From: Bacillota bacterium
GTDB taxonomy: Bacteria > Bacillota > Bacilli > Paenibacillales > Paenibacillaceae
Length of the DNA stretch: 64,000 nucleotides
NCBI GenBank assembly: GCA_023460795.1
Contig: JAEWPC010000059.1
Coordinates: 124,001-188,000 of the forward strand
Reading direction: 5' to 3'
In this document: in pieces, positions 9,707-18,415 of the stretch
Layout of the letters: each line of letters opens with the position of its first letter
Numbering within the stretch: the first letter of the stretch is position 1
Notes under the pieces: generated by a model
What the model saw: only the letters and a program-made list of their open reading frames with translations
Told to the model about the DNA's origin: nothing
Databases searched by the model: none
Made by a program: the position numbers and the translations under genes

Positions 9707-10035
9707 CCGCTGTAACGGTATGAGAGACCGTTGCATGAACAAACTACGCGATCGCGCCGCTGTAACGGTCTGAGAGACCGTTGAATGAACAAACTACGCG
9801 ATCGCACCGCTGTAACGGTATGAGAGATCGTTGCAGGAACAAACTACGCGATCGCGCCGCTGTAACGGTATGAGAGACCGTTGCATGAACAAACTACGCG
9901 ATCGCGCCGCTATAACGGTCTGAGAGACCGTTGCAGGAACACACTCCGCAGTTGGGCCGTTGTAACGGTCTGAGGACCGTTGCATGAACAAACTACGTAG
10001 TTGCGCCGCTGTAACGGTCTGAGAGGCCGTTGCCA
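9707..10035. repeat. Tandem array of seven 50-bp hairpin-bearing repeats
   Basis: Units begin with CCGCTGTAACGGT (or a close variant) at 9707, 9757, 9807, 9857, 9907, 9957 and 10006. The spacing is 50 bp except 49 for the sixth, and the last copy is partial. Each unit carries an inverted repeat of type AACGGTCT-GAG-AGACCGTT; units 2 and 5 pair perfectly, others have one or two changes. The rest of the unit (GAACAAACTACGCGATCGC) is also conserved in the first four units and decays in units 5-6. The array fills the gap between the convergent RCC1 and esterase genes. A 50-bp period is not a multiple of three, so a repeated protein is unlikely. Confidence 0.9.
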
Positions 10036-10040
10036 TTACA

Positions 10041-10078
10041 AAAAAGCGGGTTGACCACTATTGGTCAACCCGCTTTTT
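10041..10078. terminator. Bidirectional terminator
   Basis: AAAAAGCGGGTTGACCA (10041-10057) pairs with TGGTCAACCCGCTTTTT (10062-10078): a 17-bp stem with a 4-base loop and A/T tracts on both sides. It lies directly after the stop of the minus-strand esterase gene and at the end of the repeat array. Confidence 0.9.
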
Positions 10079-10079
10079 G

Positions 10080-12146
10080 TTAGTCGAATAGATCCGGCAG
10101 GATATCGTAGACGTACTGGTTCACCCAGTTCCAAGCATGCGTGCCGCCGTCGGCCGCGATAAAGTAGAAGTTCCCCTTCTTCGTATCGGACGAATAGACG
10201 AAGACGTCTTTGTGCTGCTTCATCGCGTCGATCTGAGGCTTCAAGTTCGGATAGGCGATATCCGCGGTGCCGGTGGCGCTGAAGATGTAATAGTCCTGCG
10301 GTTTATATCCGGACTTTCTTGCGACGTCCGCAAGGAACTCGGCCGTCTTCTCCGGTTGCAGTCCGCCGCCGCGCTGTTCGATAATCCAGCTGTCTCCGCT
10401 CAGCGGCAAGTAGTATTTGAAATAGTCAAGGGCATGGATGAAGGTGTACCAAGTCGTGACCGAACCCATCGAGAATCCGCCGAATGCCCGGTGCGCCCTG
10501 GAAGCTTTCAAGTCTGCCAAGCTTCCGGACTTGGTATACGTGTTGTATTTCGTCTCTACCAACGGTACGACTTTAGCCACCAGTTCCTCGTGGAAGAAGG
10601 CGACGTCGTTCTTGCCTCCGTTGAAGGTTGGCGTCACCACGATCAGAGGATCGATATCGCCTCTGGCGATCATATTGTCCAAGATCTTTTTCATTTCTTT
10701 GCTTTGACCCGGTCCGCCGAAGATCAGATCCTCGTTCTCGCCGCCGCCATGCATCAGATAGAGAACGTTGTATTTCTTATCGGTGGCGGAAGCGTCGTAA
10801 CCGTACGGAAGATAGACGTGCAATTTTTTCTCGTCCATTCCGTTCTCAAGATTAGGCGTTGAGTATTGAAGCGTTTCGACCGTACCCGGCTTGTCGCTCT
10901 CCGCCCGATAATCGTCCGGAACCGGCTTGAAGTATTTCTCGTTCGCCGCTTCATCGGTCATGACCAGCTTGCCGATCGCGGCTTTGATCGCGGCGACCTG
11001 TCCGTCGATCTGCTGTTGGGTAACTTTGGCGCCGCCGAGCAAGCTTTCGGAGATCACTTTGACGATGGCGTCCGTGACGATGGAAGCGTTCTTATAAAGC
11101 TTGAAGTCCAACTTCAGCGTGCTTTTGATCAAGTTCATGAGATCGTAAGGATTCAGTCCGCTGACGTCGTTCTTTCCTTTGCCGGTGAGCAACACTTCGC
11201 CGAACTTCGACGGATCGTTCCAGCCGGTGCCCGTCGCATCGAACACGTTCAGGGTGCCGACGCGCTCCGTTCCGACGGCATCGTTAATCTGCAGATCGAT
11301 GCCGAGCGCCTTTCCGTTCTCCGGCTTCGTTTTCAGCGCGATTCTCGTTTCGATGACGTACCCGTCCTTCGTTTTCCTTGCGTCCGAATAATACAGGCTA
11401 GGGTCCCCGTTATCCACGGTTAGCACGTTGTCGTAATTGATGCGGATATGCAGATCGTCCGCGCCGTACTCCTTGTTCTTGTCATTGTTCTCGTCCAAGA
11501 AAATTTCCGCGGAATCCTGCATATACGGCGTTCCGGATTCGACGGACAAGTTCTTGTCTTTGACTTCCGCGAGGACGTATAATGCGCGGTCATCCCACAT
11601 CACTTTGAACGTAGGAGAGACATCGGTCGTGCCGGACATTTGCTTCGGCGATACCGGCTCCGCTTGATTCCAGATCGGATCCGCCGTACCGTCTATGGTC
11701 GGGGAACCGAAATAAGCTACGATTCTGCCTTTGGCATCCAATCCGTTCTTATCCACGGGTATTCTAGCTGGAGTTTTCACAGGCGCCTCCTTGACGATGA
11801 CTTTCGCTGAGAGAGTTTCCTTCTTCTTATTGACCGTAATGACGCAGCTAACCGTCGCGTTGCCGGCTCCGACGGCTTTAACGCTTCCGTTCTTGTCTAC
11901 CGTTACGACGGATTTAGCATCGCTGCTCCATTGATACGTGGCTCCTGCGGGCTTATTGACCACTTCGAACGTATATGTATCGCCTACCGACAGAGTGACG
12001 GCTCCCTTCGTCTTGAACGCCGGCTTAGCCTTGGCGGCTGCAGCGGAGACGCTAGACAATGGGCCGAGAAAAATCATGAACGCTAAGGATACGATGGTCA
12101 ACACCGCCAATGGGGGGTGAAGCAACGATCTAGATCCATTCTTCAT
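10080..12146 (-). CDS. Secreted BIG2-CBM9-CE1 esterase (feruloyl/acetyl-xylan esterase-like)
   Basis: A 688-residue exported protein. Start 12146 is chosen because GAGGAGG lies about 8 bases upstream; an upstream in-frame ATG at 12221 lacks this. Order: signal peptide to about residue 36, a BIG2-like Ig domain (about 45-130; the VTVDKNGSVKAVGAGNATVS motif), a family 9 carbohydrate-binding module (about 145-320), a helical linker, then an alpha/beta-hydrolase esterase of the CE1 (XynZ/esterase D) type (about 430-688). S559 in GGFSMGS is the expected nucleophile, LYLMHGGGENED forms the oxyanion region and GGTHAWNW carries the likely catalytic His. CBM9 also occurs in the GH10 enzyme at 19345, suggesting a shared xylan target. 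It is divergent from a LacI regulator that may control it. Confidence 0.88.
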   Translation of the reverse strand: MKNGSRSLLHPPLAVLTIVSLAFMIFLGPLSSVSAAAAKAKPAFKTKGAVTLSVGDTYTFEVVNKPAGATYQWSSDAKSVVTVDKNGSVKAVGAGNATVSCVITVNKKKETLSAKVIVKEAPVKTPARIPVDKNGLDAKGRIVAYFGSPTIDGTADPIWNQAEPVSPKQMSGTTDVSPTFKVMWDDRALYVLAEVKDKNLSVESGTPYMQDSAEIFLDENNDKNKEYGADDLHIRINYDNVLTVDNGDPSLYYSDARKTKDGYVIETRIALKTKPENGKALGIDLQINDAVGTERVGTLNVFDATGTGWNDPSKFGEVLLTGKGKNDVSGLNPYDLMNLIKSTLKLDFKLYKNASIVTDAIVKVISESLLGGAKVTQQQIDGQVAAIKAAIGKLVMTDEAANEKYFKPVPDDYRAESDKPGTVETLQYSTPNLENGMDEKKLHVYLPYGYDASATDKKYNVLYLMHGGGENEDLIFGGPGQSKEMKKILDNMIARGDIDPLIVVTPTFNGGKNDVAFFHEELVAKVVPLVETKYNTYTKSGSLADLKASRAHRAFGGFSMGSVTTWYTFIHALDYFKYYLPLSGDSWIIEQRGGGLQPEKTAEFLADVARKSGYKPQDYYIFSATGTADIAYPNLKPQIDAMKQHKDVFVYSSDTKKGNFYFIAADGGTHAWNWVNQYVYDILPDLFD

Positions 12147-12265
12147 AATGATTTCCTCCTCGCATGATAGATTGCAATTTCGTTTTAGCATACGAGTGAA
12201 TCGTAACTTCAGTCTTGTCATCTGTCAATATGTGAGAATTGTCGAAAAGATAAATTGTTCGATTA

Positions 12266-12280
12266 GCTAAAACGTTAAAT
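12266..12280. promoter_or_regulatory. Candidate LacI-type operator
   Basis: The esterase/LacI intergenic region holds CTAAAACGTTAAAT, an imperfect palindrome centred on the CG step typical of LacI-family operators. It lies just upstream of the LacI promoter, so it could serve both divergent genes. Support is only symmetry and position. Confidence 0.3.
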
Positions 12281-12298
12281 GCAAATGGTAACGTATCC

Positions 12299-12327
12299 TT
12301 GACAATCGCGGCTTCAATCCGTATTAA
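12299..12327 (+). promoter_or_regulatory. SigA-type promoter of the LacI-family gene
   Basis: A perfect -35 TTGACA (12299-12304) is followed by a 17-base spacer and a -10 TATTAA (12322-12327). Transcription would begin near 12334, about 25 bases before the preferred start codon. Confidence 0.65.
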
Positions 12328-12359
12328 TGGAGTATTACGACTGAATGGGACGGATGAGC

Positions 12360-13391
12360 ATGTCAACGATTCAAGAAATCGCGGAACGAACGAAGCTCTC
12401 GATCGGTACGGTATCCATCGTGCTTAACGGACGCGGCGACGAAATGCGCATTTCGAAGCGAACGCAGCAGCGCATTCTGGAAGCCGCGCGGGGGATCGGC
12501 TACATCCCGAACGTCTCGGCGAGAAGGCTGCGGCAATCGAATGCCCGGAACATTCCGTCCATCGTCACATTCTGGCCTTCCGACCTTGCGCCGGATTTGC
12601 TCGGCCGCTTCTTCCTGGGGGCTCAGAGCTCGATTCTCGAGCAAGAATTCGAATTCGAAATGACGATTCAGCCGTACAAGCGCGAGCAACTACATCGAAT
12701 TAAAGAAATAGGCGATCAAGGAAGCTATCATGGCGCGATATTGACGGGCATATCCGCGCAGGAGCAACGGTACCTGGAAGAGAATCCGTTAAGCGTGCCG
12801 TGCGTATTGTTCAATCGACTGAGCGCCAGCTTCAGCTGCGCTTACGTGGATACGTACGAAATCGGACGCAAGACCGCCGAATTGTTCGCGGCCCGCGGTC
12901 ATAAGAAGGTCGGCACGATCGTGCCGGATTATCTCGTCCATTCGGAGAATAACTTGCGATTCAAAGGCTTCGTCGAGTCTTGCGCGAAGCTTGGACTTGA
13001 TCTGGAGGAGCGGCATATTCAGGCTGCTCCGATGACGATGGAGGGCGGCAACGCGGCAGCCCGGAAGATCGTCGAGGGGGGCGGAGACTTGCCGACCGCG
13101 ATGTTCTTCCCGATCGGGATTATGGCCGTCGCGGCGCTGCCCGTGTTCTACAAGGCGGGTATCCGAATTCCCGAGAGGATGGAGATATTGACGTACGGCG
13201 ACCATGATTCGGAGAAATACAGCGTTCCGTCGCTGTCGACGGTGAAGCTGCCGGTCGAAGAGATGGCGGATGCTTGCATCCGCCTCGTCATGGGACGAAT
13301 TCTCGATCCATCGGCCAACCCGAAATCGATCGTGTTCGAGACGCCGTTTATTTTCCGCGAGTCATGCGGGGGCGTTAGGCACGAACTATAG
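12360..13391 (+). CDS. LacI-family transcriptional regulator
   Basis: A 343-residue repressor: residues 1-60 form the LacI DNA-binding domain (STIQEIAERTKLSIGTVSI, then the hinge helix NVSARRLRQ), followed by a periplasmic-binding-like sugar-sensing core (about 65-343; EKYSVPSLSTVKLPVEEM is the usual C-terminal signature). In-frame ATGs occur at 12345, 12354 and 12360. The last is preferred because LacI proteins usually enter the helix-turn-helix within a few residues of the start, and GGGACGG lies about 5-8 bases upstream. Neighbour on the other strand is the CBM9 esterase, so control by a xylan-derived or other plant sugar is inferred. Confidence 0.9.
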   Translation: MSTIQEIAERTKLSIGTVSIVLNGRGDEMRISKRTQQRILEAARGIGYIPNVSARRLRQSNARNIPSIVTFWPSDLAPDLLGRFFLGAQSSILEQEFEFEMTIQPYKREQLHRIKEIGDQGSYHGAILTGISAQEQRYLEENPLSVPCVLFNRLSASFSCAYVDTYEIGRKTAELFAARGHKKVGTIVPDYLVHSENNLRFKGFVESCAKLGLDLEERHIQAAPMTMEGGNAAARKIVEGGGDLPTAMFFPIGIMAVAALPVFYKAGIRIPERMEILTYGDHDSEKYSVPSLSTVKLPVEEMADACIRLVMGRILDPSANPKSIVFETPFIFRESCGGVRHEL

Positions 13392-13399
13392 CAGATAAG

Positions 13400-13436
13400 G
13401 TAAGCTAGGGCTGTCCCGCAAGGGCATCTAGCTTAC
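13400..13436 (+). terminator. Stem-loop after LacI gene
   Basis: GTAAGCTAG (13400-13408) pairs with CTAGCTTAC (13428-13436), with GGGC/GTCCC-like inner pairing. GATTATTTCATT follows, a modest T tract. Confidence 0.6.
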
Positions 13437-13449
13437 GATTATTTCATTG

Positions 13450-13496
13450 AACTGGCGGCTACAGGGGCACTGTCCTTGTACCGCCAGTTTGCGTTT
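13450..13496 (+). terminator. Second stem-loop after LacI gene
   Basis: AACTGGCGG (13450-13458) pairs with CCGCCAGTT (13481-13489), extended by TACAGG/CCTTGTA pairing around a one-base bulge, then TGCGTTTTC. Together with the previous hairpin it separates the LacI gene from the exporter operon. The rest of the 340-bp gap holds the leader element at 13631 and otherwise no gene that I can support. Confidence 0.55.
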
Positions 13497-13630
13497 TCAG
13501 CGGCACAACTACCGGATCTCGGATTCGGTCTAACTCATGCGCGGCTTTGTGCGATATTTCGTACAGGTTAATCTCCTTCTGGGACAATCCCTTTTTTCTA
13601 TAGACAAGCGTCATGGGAGTCCGCCCGGAA

Positions 13631-13675
13631 CCTATAAATCGACGGGTAATTACAAGGGAATCGGCAGGTTGTAGC
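13631..13675 (+). promoter_or_regulatory. Leader element, copy A (shared with 29420-29466)
   Basis: Conserved blocks CCTATAAAT, CGGGTA and CGGCAGGTTGT-A/T-GCT recur in the same order and spacing 101 bases before the exporter operon start and again 65-111 bases before the importer operon start. ACCT and AGGT at the two ends can pair. It does not match a riboswitch class that I recognise. It may be a structured RNA, or a -10-like TATAAAT plus regulator site. Confidence 0.5.
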
Positions 13676-13731
13676 TAGGGTGGGGAAACGATAAAGTTTT
13701 CCTAAGCAACAGGTGGAACGGGGGGATAGTC

Positions 13732-14475
13732 GTGTCCGTTAAGGGAACGGAAGATAGCGGCGGGCCATCGATCGCCTCGACGATCTTATCGGCGACAGGG
13801 GTGAGCAAAGTGTTCGGCAAAGGTCATGCGGCCGTCACCGCGCTTGCGGATGTCCGCCTGTCTATCCCTTCCGGATCGATAGTTGCGCTAAAAGGAAGGT
13901 CGGGCTCCGGCAAGACGACGCTGCTGAACATCCTGAGCGGGCTTGACGATCCGACGGAAGGCACGGTGCAGTTCCGGGACAAGGAGATCACCGGCTTACC
14001 GGTTGCCGAGCGCAACGCCCTTCGGCGGAAGGAAATCGGACTCGTCTTCCAGTCGTTCGGTCTTGTTCCTCTCATGTCCGCGTACGAGAACGTAGAGTTC
14101 GGCCTTCGCATCGCCGGCAGGTCGATGGAAGGCAGCCGATCGGCCGTGGAATCGGCGCTTGAACGCGTCGGGATGCGGGACAGAATGAGGCATCGGCCGT
14201 CCGAGCTGTCCGGCGGCGAGCAGCAGCGAGTGGCGATTGCCCGCGCGATCGTGCACGAACCGCGGCTCTTGATCGCGGACGAACCGACGGCCGAGCTGGA
14301 CAGCCGAATGGGCTTGCAAGTGATGCGAGTCTTCCGGGAGCTTGTGAAGCGATCCGGAATGACCGTCGTCCTTACGACGCATGACCCGGACATCATGGAG
14401 CTAGTCGATCACGTCATCGCATTGGAGGATGGAACAATTGCATCTTATACGACCAACGAAGCGCCGCTCGTCTAG
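13732..14475 (+). CDS. ABC exporter ATP-binding protein (LolD/MacB-type)
   Basis: A 247-residue nucleotide-binding subunit with Walker A GRSGSGKTT, Q-loop VFQSFGLVP, signature LSGGEQQRV, Walker B LLIADEPTAE and switch His in LTTHD. The MacB/LolD subfamily drives lipoprotein, peptide or drug export with FtsX-type permeases rather than transport by threading. Translation starts at GTG 13732 behind GGGGGGAT. It overlaps the next gene by 38 bases, with that gene's ribosome site inside this one, so the two are translationally coupled. It is the first gene of an operon with an adaptor, an FtsX permease and a second ATPase; the cargo is unknown. Confidence 0.9.
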   Translation: MSVKGTEDSGGPSIASTILSATGVSKVFGKGHAAVTALADVRLSIPSGSIVALKGRSGSGKTTLLNILSGLDDPTEGTVQFRDKEITGLPVAERNALRRKEIGLVFQSFGLVPLMSAYENVEFGLRIAGRSMEGSRSAVESALERVGMRDRMRHRPSELSGGEQQRVAIARAIVHEPRLLIADEPTAELDSRMGLQVMRVFRELVKRSGMTVVLTTHDPDIMELVDHVIALEDGTIASYTTNEAPLV

Positions 14476-15493
14476 ACTCTACTCGCGGGCGGCGGGTGCG
14501 GCGGTTCTGCTAGCCGCAATGGCAGCGCTTACCGGCTGTTCGCTTCTTCCGGACGAGGAAGCTTTGCGACCGCCGCTGATTCAGCCGGCGGAGGAAACCT
14601 TCGATGCCGTGGAAGCGGCCAAAGGGAACATCCAGACCTTCCTTAGAGGGAATGCGACTTTCACCTCGGCGGCTGTCGAGTCTCTCTCTTACAAGGAATC
14701 CGGCGGGCGGTTGAAATCGATTAACGTCGAGCTCGGTCAGGAGGTAAAAGCGGGGGATTTGGTCGCGGAGCTGGAGATCGGGGATTTGGATGTTCAGATG
14801 AAGCTGCAGAAGCTGAACGTGGAGCGTGTGCAGCTGTTATACAAGCAGGCGAGACTGTCCGGAGCGAACGACACCGACTTGCGTCTTCGGGAGATCGATA
14901 TGGAGCGGGAGCAAATCACGTTAGGGGAGATGGAGATGAAGCTCTCCAAAGCGCGGCTCTATTCGCCGATTAACGGAACGGTTACGTACGTCGACGCGAT
15001 GAAAGCCGGCGACTACGTGAACGCGTTCCAACCGGTCGTCACCGTCGCCGACCCTTCCAGCCTGCAACTAACCTATGCGGCGGGAGACGCGAAGAACGTG
15101 AACGCGGTTGAACCGGGAATGCCGGTCAGCTTGAAATACAAGGGCAAGGAATATTCGGGCACCGTGCTGCAGACGCCTTCCAGCGCGCCTATCGTCGCCG
15201 ATAAGGCGAAAGCCGATCGCAACGCGACGACGATCGTAATGAGCATGGATAACCCGCCGGGCGGCATCCATGTCGGCGACGTCGCCGAGATGACGATCGA
15301 GCTTCAGAAGCGGGAGAACGTCATCGTGCTGCCGCGCGCGGCGCTTCGCGCTTACATGGGGCGGAGCTATGTTCAAATCGCGGAAGGAGAGCGCCGCAAG
15401 GAAGTCGACGTCGAGGTCGGTCTGACGACGCCGACCGAAGTCGAGATCGTACGCGGACTCGAGGAAGGCCAGAAGGTCATCCTGAACAACTGA
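14438..15493 (+). CDS. HlyD/MacA-type efflux adaptor lipoprotein
   Basis: A 351-residue adaptor. TTG 14438 is preferred because GGAGG (14424-14428) lies 9 bases upstream; ATG at 14429 is only 0-1 base from the same site. A lipobox ends at Cys34 (ALTGC), so the protein is anchored to the outside of the membrane. A biotinyl-lipoyl-like half motif (GGRLKSINVELGQEVKAGDLVAEL split by a helical hairpin rich in Leu/Glu/Arg, then ARLYSPINGTVTYVDAMKAGDYV), and a beta-barrel region follow, as in MacA/YknX proteins that link an FtsX-type permease to its cargo. It sits between its ATPase and permease genes. Confidence 0.88.
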   Translation: MHLIRPTKRRSSRLYSRAAGAAVLLAAMAALTGCSLLPDEEALRPPLIQPAEETFDAVEAAKGNIQTFLRGNATFTSAAVESLSYKESGGRLKSINVELGQEVKAGDLVAELEIGDLDVQMKLQKLNVERVQLLYKQARLSGANDTDLRLREIDMEREQITLGEMEMKLSKARLYSPINGTVTYVDAMKAGDYVNAFQPVVTVADPSSLQLTYAAGDAKNVNAVEPGMPVSLKYKGKEYSGTVLQTPSSAPIVADKAKADRNATTIVMSMDNPPGGIHVGDVAEMTIELQKRENVIVLPRAALRAYMGRSYVQIAEGERRKEVDVEVGLTTPTEVEIVRGLEEGQKVILNN

Positions 15494-15545
15494 CTCGCAA
15501 CAATGAACGCCCGAACGCTTCGGGTTCAAGGATGAGGTGTGACGC

Positions 15546-18413
15546 ATGGCCTTGTGGACGATGATTCTGCGCAAAATGGCAAACAACAAATGGCTCCAGC
15601 TTAACTTGTGGGCGGGCCTGACCGTATGCGTGGCCTTGTTCAGCTCGATGCCGCTCTATTCCCATGCCATCCTTCAGCGGACGCTCGTGAAGGAGCTGCA
15701 GCAAATCCAGAGCGAGGAGGGCGTCTATCCGGGGTTCGTCCGCGTTCGGACGACCAACTCGTCCACGACGATGGATGATAAGACAATAGAAGCGATCGCC
15801 AGAGCCGATCAGTTCGCGAAGACCATTCCGCAGCGCACGGGCTTAGAGCCGCTTTCCTTCTATCAGCAGCGGTTTACCCAGAAAATGAAAGTATACGGCG
15901 CGGACGCATCGGAACAGGAGAAGATTGCCCAGAAGACGACCGGGGCCATCAAATCGCTATCGGACCTGGAGAAGCGCGTGCGCCTGATCGACGGTAGGAT
16001 GCCGGTCGTTCGGGCCGACGGCGTCTTCGAAGCGCTCGTCACGCAGACGTTCCTGCTGAAGGCAAAGCGGGATCTCGGGGAAGAGCTTATCGCGGAGTCG
16101 GCAGGCGAAGGAACGTTCCACATCGTTCCCGTCGGAATCTTGGGGACGGATTCCGCCGCCGATCCGTATTTGCCGTTCCTGACCCAAGAGGACGCCGACG
16201 GATTCCTCGTTCCTTCCGACCAGTTCGATCGGGAATTTACGAAGGGCGGAAAGGCTAGAGTCGCGGAGTTGGAATGGCGATACGCCTTGGATTACGAGCA
16301 GCTGTCCATAGACGGCATCGAGACGTTCATCCAAGCGGACAAAGATATACGCCGCTATTACAAGGGGCGGCTAGGATCCGCGGAATTCAGCGTTCCATCG
16401 AACGCTACGGTTCTTTCCTTTCAGGGCAAGCAGGAGAAGCTCGACGTCATGCTGCTCTCGTTGTACGTGCCCGTCATGCTCATGCTCGCCTTTTATTTGT
16501 ACATGACGGCCAATCTGATCATCGATCGGCAGAAGACGGAAATCTCCGTTCTTCGCAGCCGCGGAGCCAGCCGCCTGCAGATCCTGTCGGCCTACGCGAT
16601 CGAGAGCTTGATTCTAGGATTGAGCGCGCTCGCGGCGGGACCGTTCCTAGGCGTCGCCTTCACTCGCGGCCTTGGCGCCGCGGACGGTTTCTTGGAGTTC
16701 GTGAACCGTTCGGCGTTAGACGTCAGCCTATCGAGCGACACCTATGCCCTATCAGCTGCCGCTGTAGCAGGTGCGATTGTCCTGATTCTGATCCCGGCGT
16801 TCTTGGCCACGCGGGTCAGCATCGTCGGCCAGAAGCAGCAGCTGGCACGTTCGGCTAAGCTGTCGTTCTGGCATAAGGCAGGGCTGGATTTCATCCTTGT
16901 CGGTCTATCGGTTTACTTGCTGACCAACTTCCGCAACCGTCAAGCGGACCTGAAGCGGCTTGCGCTGAACAGCGACGCCTTGCAGCTCGATCCGCTGCTC
17001 TTCCTGATGCCGGCCTTGTTCACGCTCGGCTGCGGACTGCTCGTTCTGCGGATATACCCCTGGTTCATTCGGCTTGTGTTCTGGCTCGGCCGCAGATGGT
17101 GGTCTCCCGCGTTGTATCATACGCTGATTCAGATCAGCCGTTCGTCCGGCCAATATCTTACGATCAAGGTGTTCTTGGTCATGACCGTCGCCATCGGTTT
17201 ATTCAGCGCGAACGCGGCTCGCACGATCAACGATAACTTGGAGAGCAAGATCCTATACGGAATCGGAGCGGATATCGCGTTAACGACCCGGTGGGAGAGC
17301 GATAGACCGCCGATATCCGTCGGCCAGCCGCCATCGGCGGACAGCGCCGGAACCGCGCAAGCGAAGCGGGTTCAATATACGGAGCCTCCGTTCGAGCCCT
17401 TCCTCGAGCTGGACGGCGTTCAGTCGGCCACGAAAGTATTCAAGAAGGATAAGGCCAGGTTCACCGCGGGCAGCAAGAATACGTCCGGCAACACGGAATT
17501 GTTCGGCATCGATACGATGGGCTTCGGCAACACCGCATGGATGAAGGACGAACTGCTCGACCATCACATGAACAGCTATTTGAACCTGATCGCTCCGAAT
17601 CCGAAGGCGGTATTAGTCTCCCGATCCCTCGCGGATAAGGCGCAGCTCAAGCCGGGCGATCCGATCCGAGTGTCCTGGGACGGGTTGGACCAAGCCCAGT
17701 TTACCGTATACGGCATCATCGATTACTGGCCGAGCTGGAACCCGTTGCCGGCTTCCGAAGACGGCGAAGGCGATGCCAGGACGGCGTTGCCCAATCTGAT
17801 CGTCGGTCATCTGTCCACGATTCAGAACCGGTTGGCGGTCGAGCCCTACGAGGTATGGCTGAAGCTGAAGGACGAGGCCTCCTATTCGCAGATTTACGAC
17901 CAGCTGGAGAAACGTAAGCTGAAGATCGCAAGCTTCCGCGACGCGAAGCAAGAGCTGATCCAGTCCAAGAACGATCCGTACCGGCTCGCGATCAACGGAG
18001 TCATGACGCTCGGTTTCGTCATCTCCATGCTGATCTGCTTGTTCGGATTCTTGCTCTTCTGGATGCTGACCTTATCCGGCCGCACGCTTCAATACGGCGT
18101 GTTGCGCGCGATGGGGATATCTTTCCCGCAGATCTTAGGCATGCTGGCGAGCGAACAGCTCCTCACCTCGGGAGCCGCGGTTCTCATCGGCGTCGGCATC
18201 GGCAATTCGGTCAGCGAGCTGTTCGTCCCGCTCTTCGAGATGTCGTTCGAGACGAGGAATCAAGTTCCGCCGTTCGTCATCGTTAACCGGCTCAGCGACT
18301 ACGTGCAGCTTTACAGCATCGTCGGCGGTATGCTGGCGCTCGGCCTGCTCATTCTCGGCTACCGTCTCTCGCGGATCCGGATCGCCCAAGCGCTGAAGCT
18401 GGGGGAGGAGTAA
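15546..18413 (+). CDS. FtsX/MacB-type ABC permease, large form
   Basis: A 955-residue membrane protein with two FtsX-like halves. An N-terminal transmembrane helix (about 20-40) is followed by a large extracellular domain to about 295, a first cluster of helices (about 300-420 and 440-560), a second extracellular domain (about 575-800), and three final helices (about 815-950). Members with duplicated FtsX units move substrates out of the membrane by mechanical coupling instead of a classical channel. GAGGTG precedes the ATG by about 8 bases, and the gene ends 2 bases before the second ATPase gene. Whether it exports peptides, antibiotics or lipids is not visible. Confidence 0.87.
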   Translation: MALWTMILRKMANNKWLQLNLWAGLTVCVALFSSMPLYSHAILQRTLVKELQQIQSEEGVYPGFVRVRTTNSSTTMDDKTIEAIARADQFAKTIPQRTGLEPLSFYQQRFTQKMKVYGADASEQEKIAQKTTGAIKSLSDLEKRVRLIDGRMPVVRADGVFEALVTQTFLLKAKRDLGEELIAESAGEGTFHIVPVGILGTDSAADPYLPFLTQEDADGFLVPSDQFDREFTKGGKARVAELEWRYALDYEQLSIDGIETFIQADKDIRRYYKGRLGSAEFSVPSNATVLSFQGKQEKLDVMLLSLYVPVMLMLAFYLYMTANLIIDRQKTEISVLRSRGASRLQILSAYAIESLILGLSALAAGPFLGVAFTRGLGAADGFLEFVNRSALDVSLSSDTYALSAAAVAGAIVLILIPAFLATRVSIVGQKQQLARSAKLSFWHKAGLDFILVGLSVYLLTNFRNRQADLKRLALNSDALQLDPLLFLMPALFTLGCGLLVLRIYPWFIRLVFWLGRRWWSPALYHTLIQISRSSGQYLTIKVFLVMTVAIGLFSANAARTINDNLESKILYGIGADIALTTRWESDRPPISVGQPPSADSAGTAQAKRVQYTEPPFEPFLELDGVQSATKVFKKDKARFTAGSKNTSGNTELFGIDTMGFGNTAWMKDELLDHHMNSYLNLIAPNPKAVLVSRSLADKAQLKPGDPIRVSWDGLDQAQFTVYGIIDYWPSWNPLPASEDGEGDARTALPNLIVGHLSTIQNRLAVEPYEVWLKLKDEASYSQIYDQLEKRKLKIASFRDAKQELIQSKNDPYRLAINGVMTLGFVISMLICLFGFLLFWMLTLSGRTLQYGVLRAMGISFPQILGMLASEQLLTSGAAVLIGVGIGNSVSELFVPLFEMSFETRNQVPPFVIVNRLSDYVQLYSIVGGMLALGLLILGYRLSRIRIAQALKLGEE

Positions 18414-18415
18414 CC

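Noticed and set aside
9740..9860. HIP1-type GCGATCGC repeat as found in cyanobacteria
   Set aside because: The octamer occurs only because it is part of the local 50-bp unit, not spread through the window.
9707..10035. CRISPR array
   Set aside because: The sequence between the hairpins is itself repeated in most units; there are no unique spacers and no cas genes.
9616..10036. Minus-strand repeat peptide genes (open frames with repeated SLFMQRS-like peptide)
   Set aside because: They are read from the 50-bp repeats, change frame between units and lack ribosome sites.
13583..13600. Terminator GGGACAATCCC plus T run
   Set aside because: Stem of only four base pairs; two better hairpins precede it.
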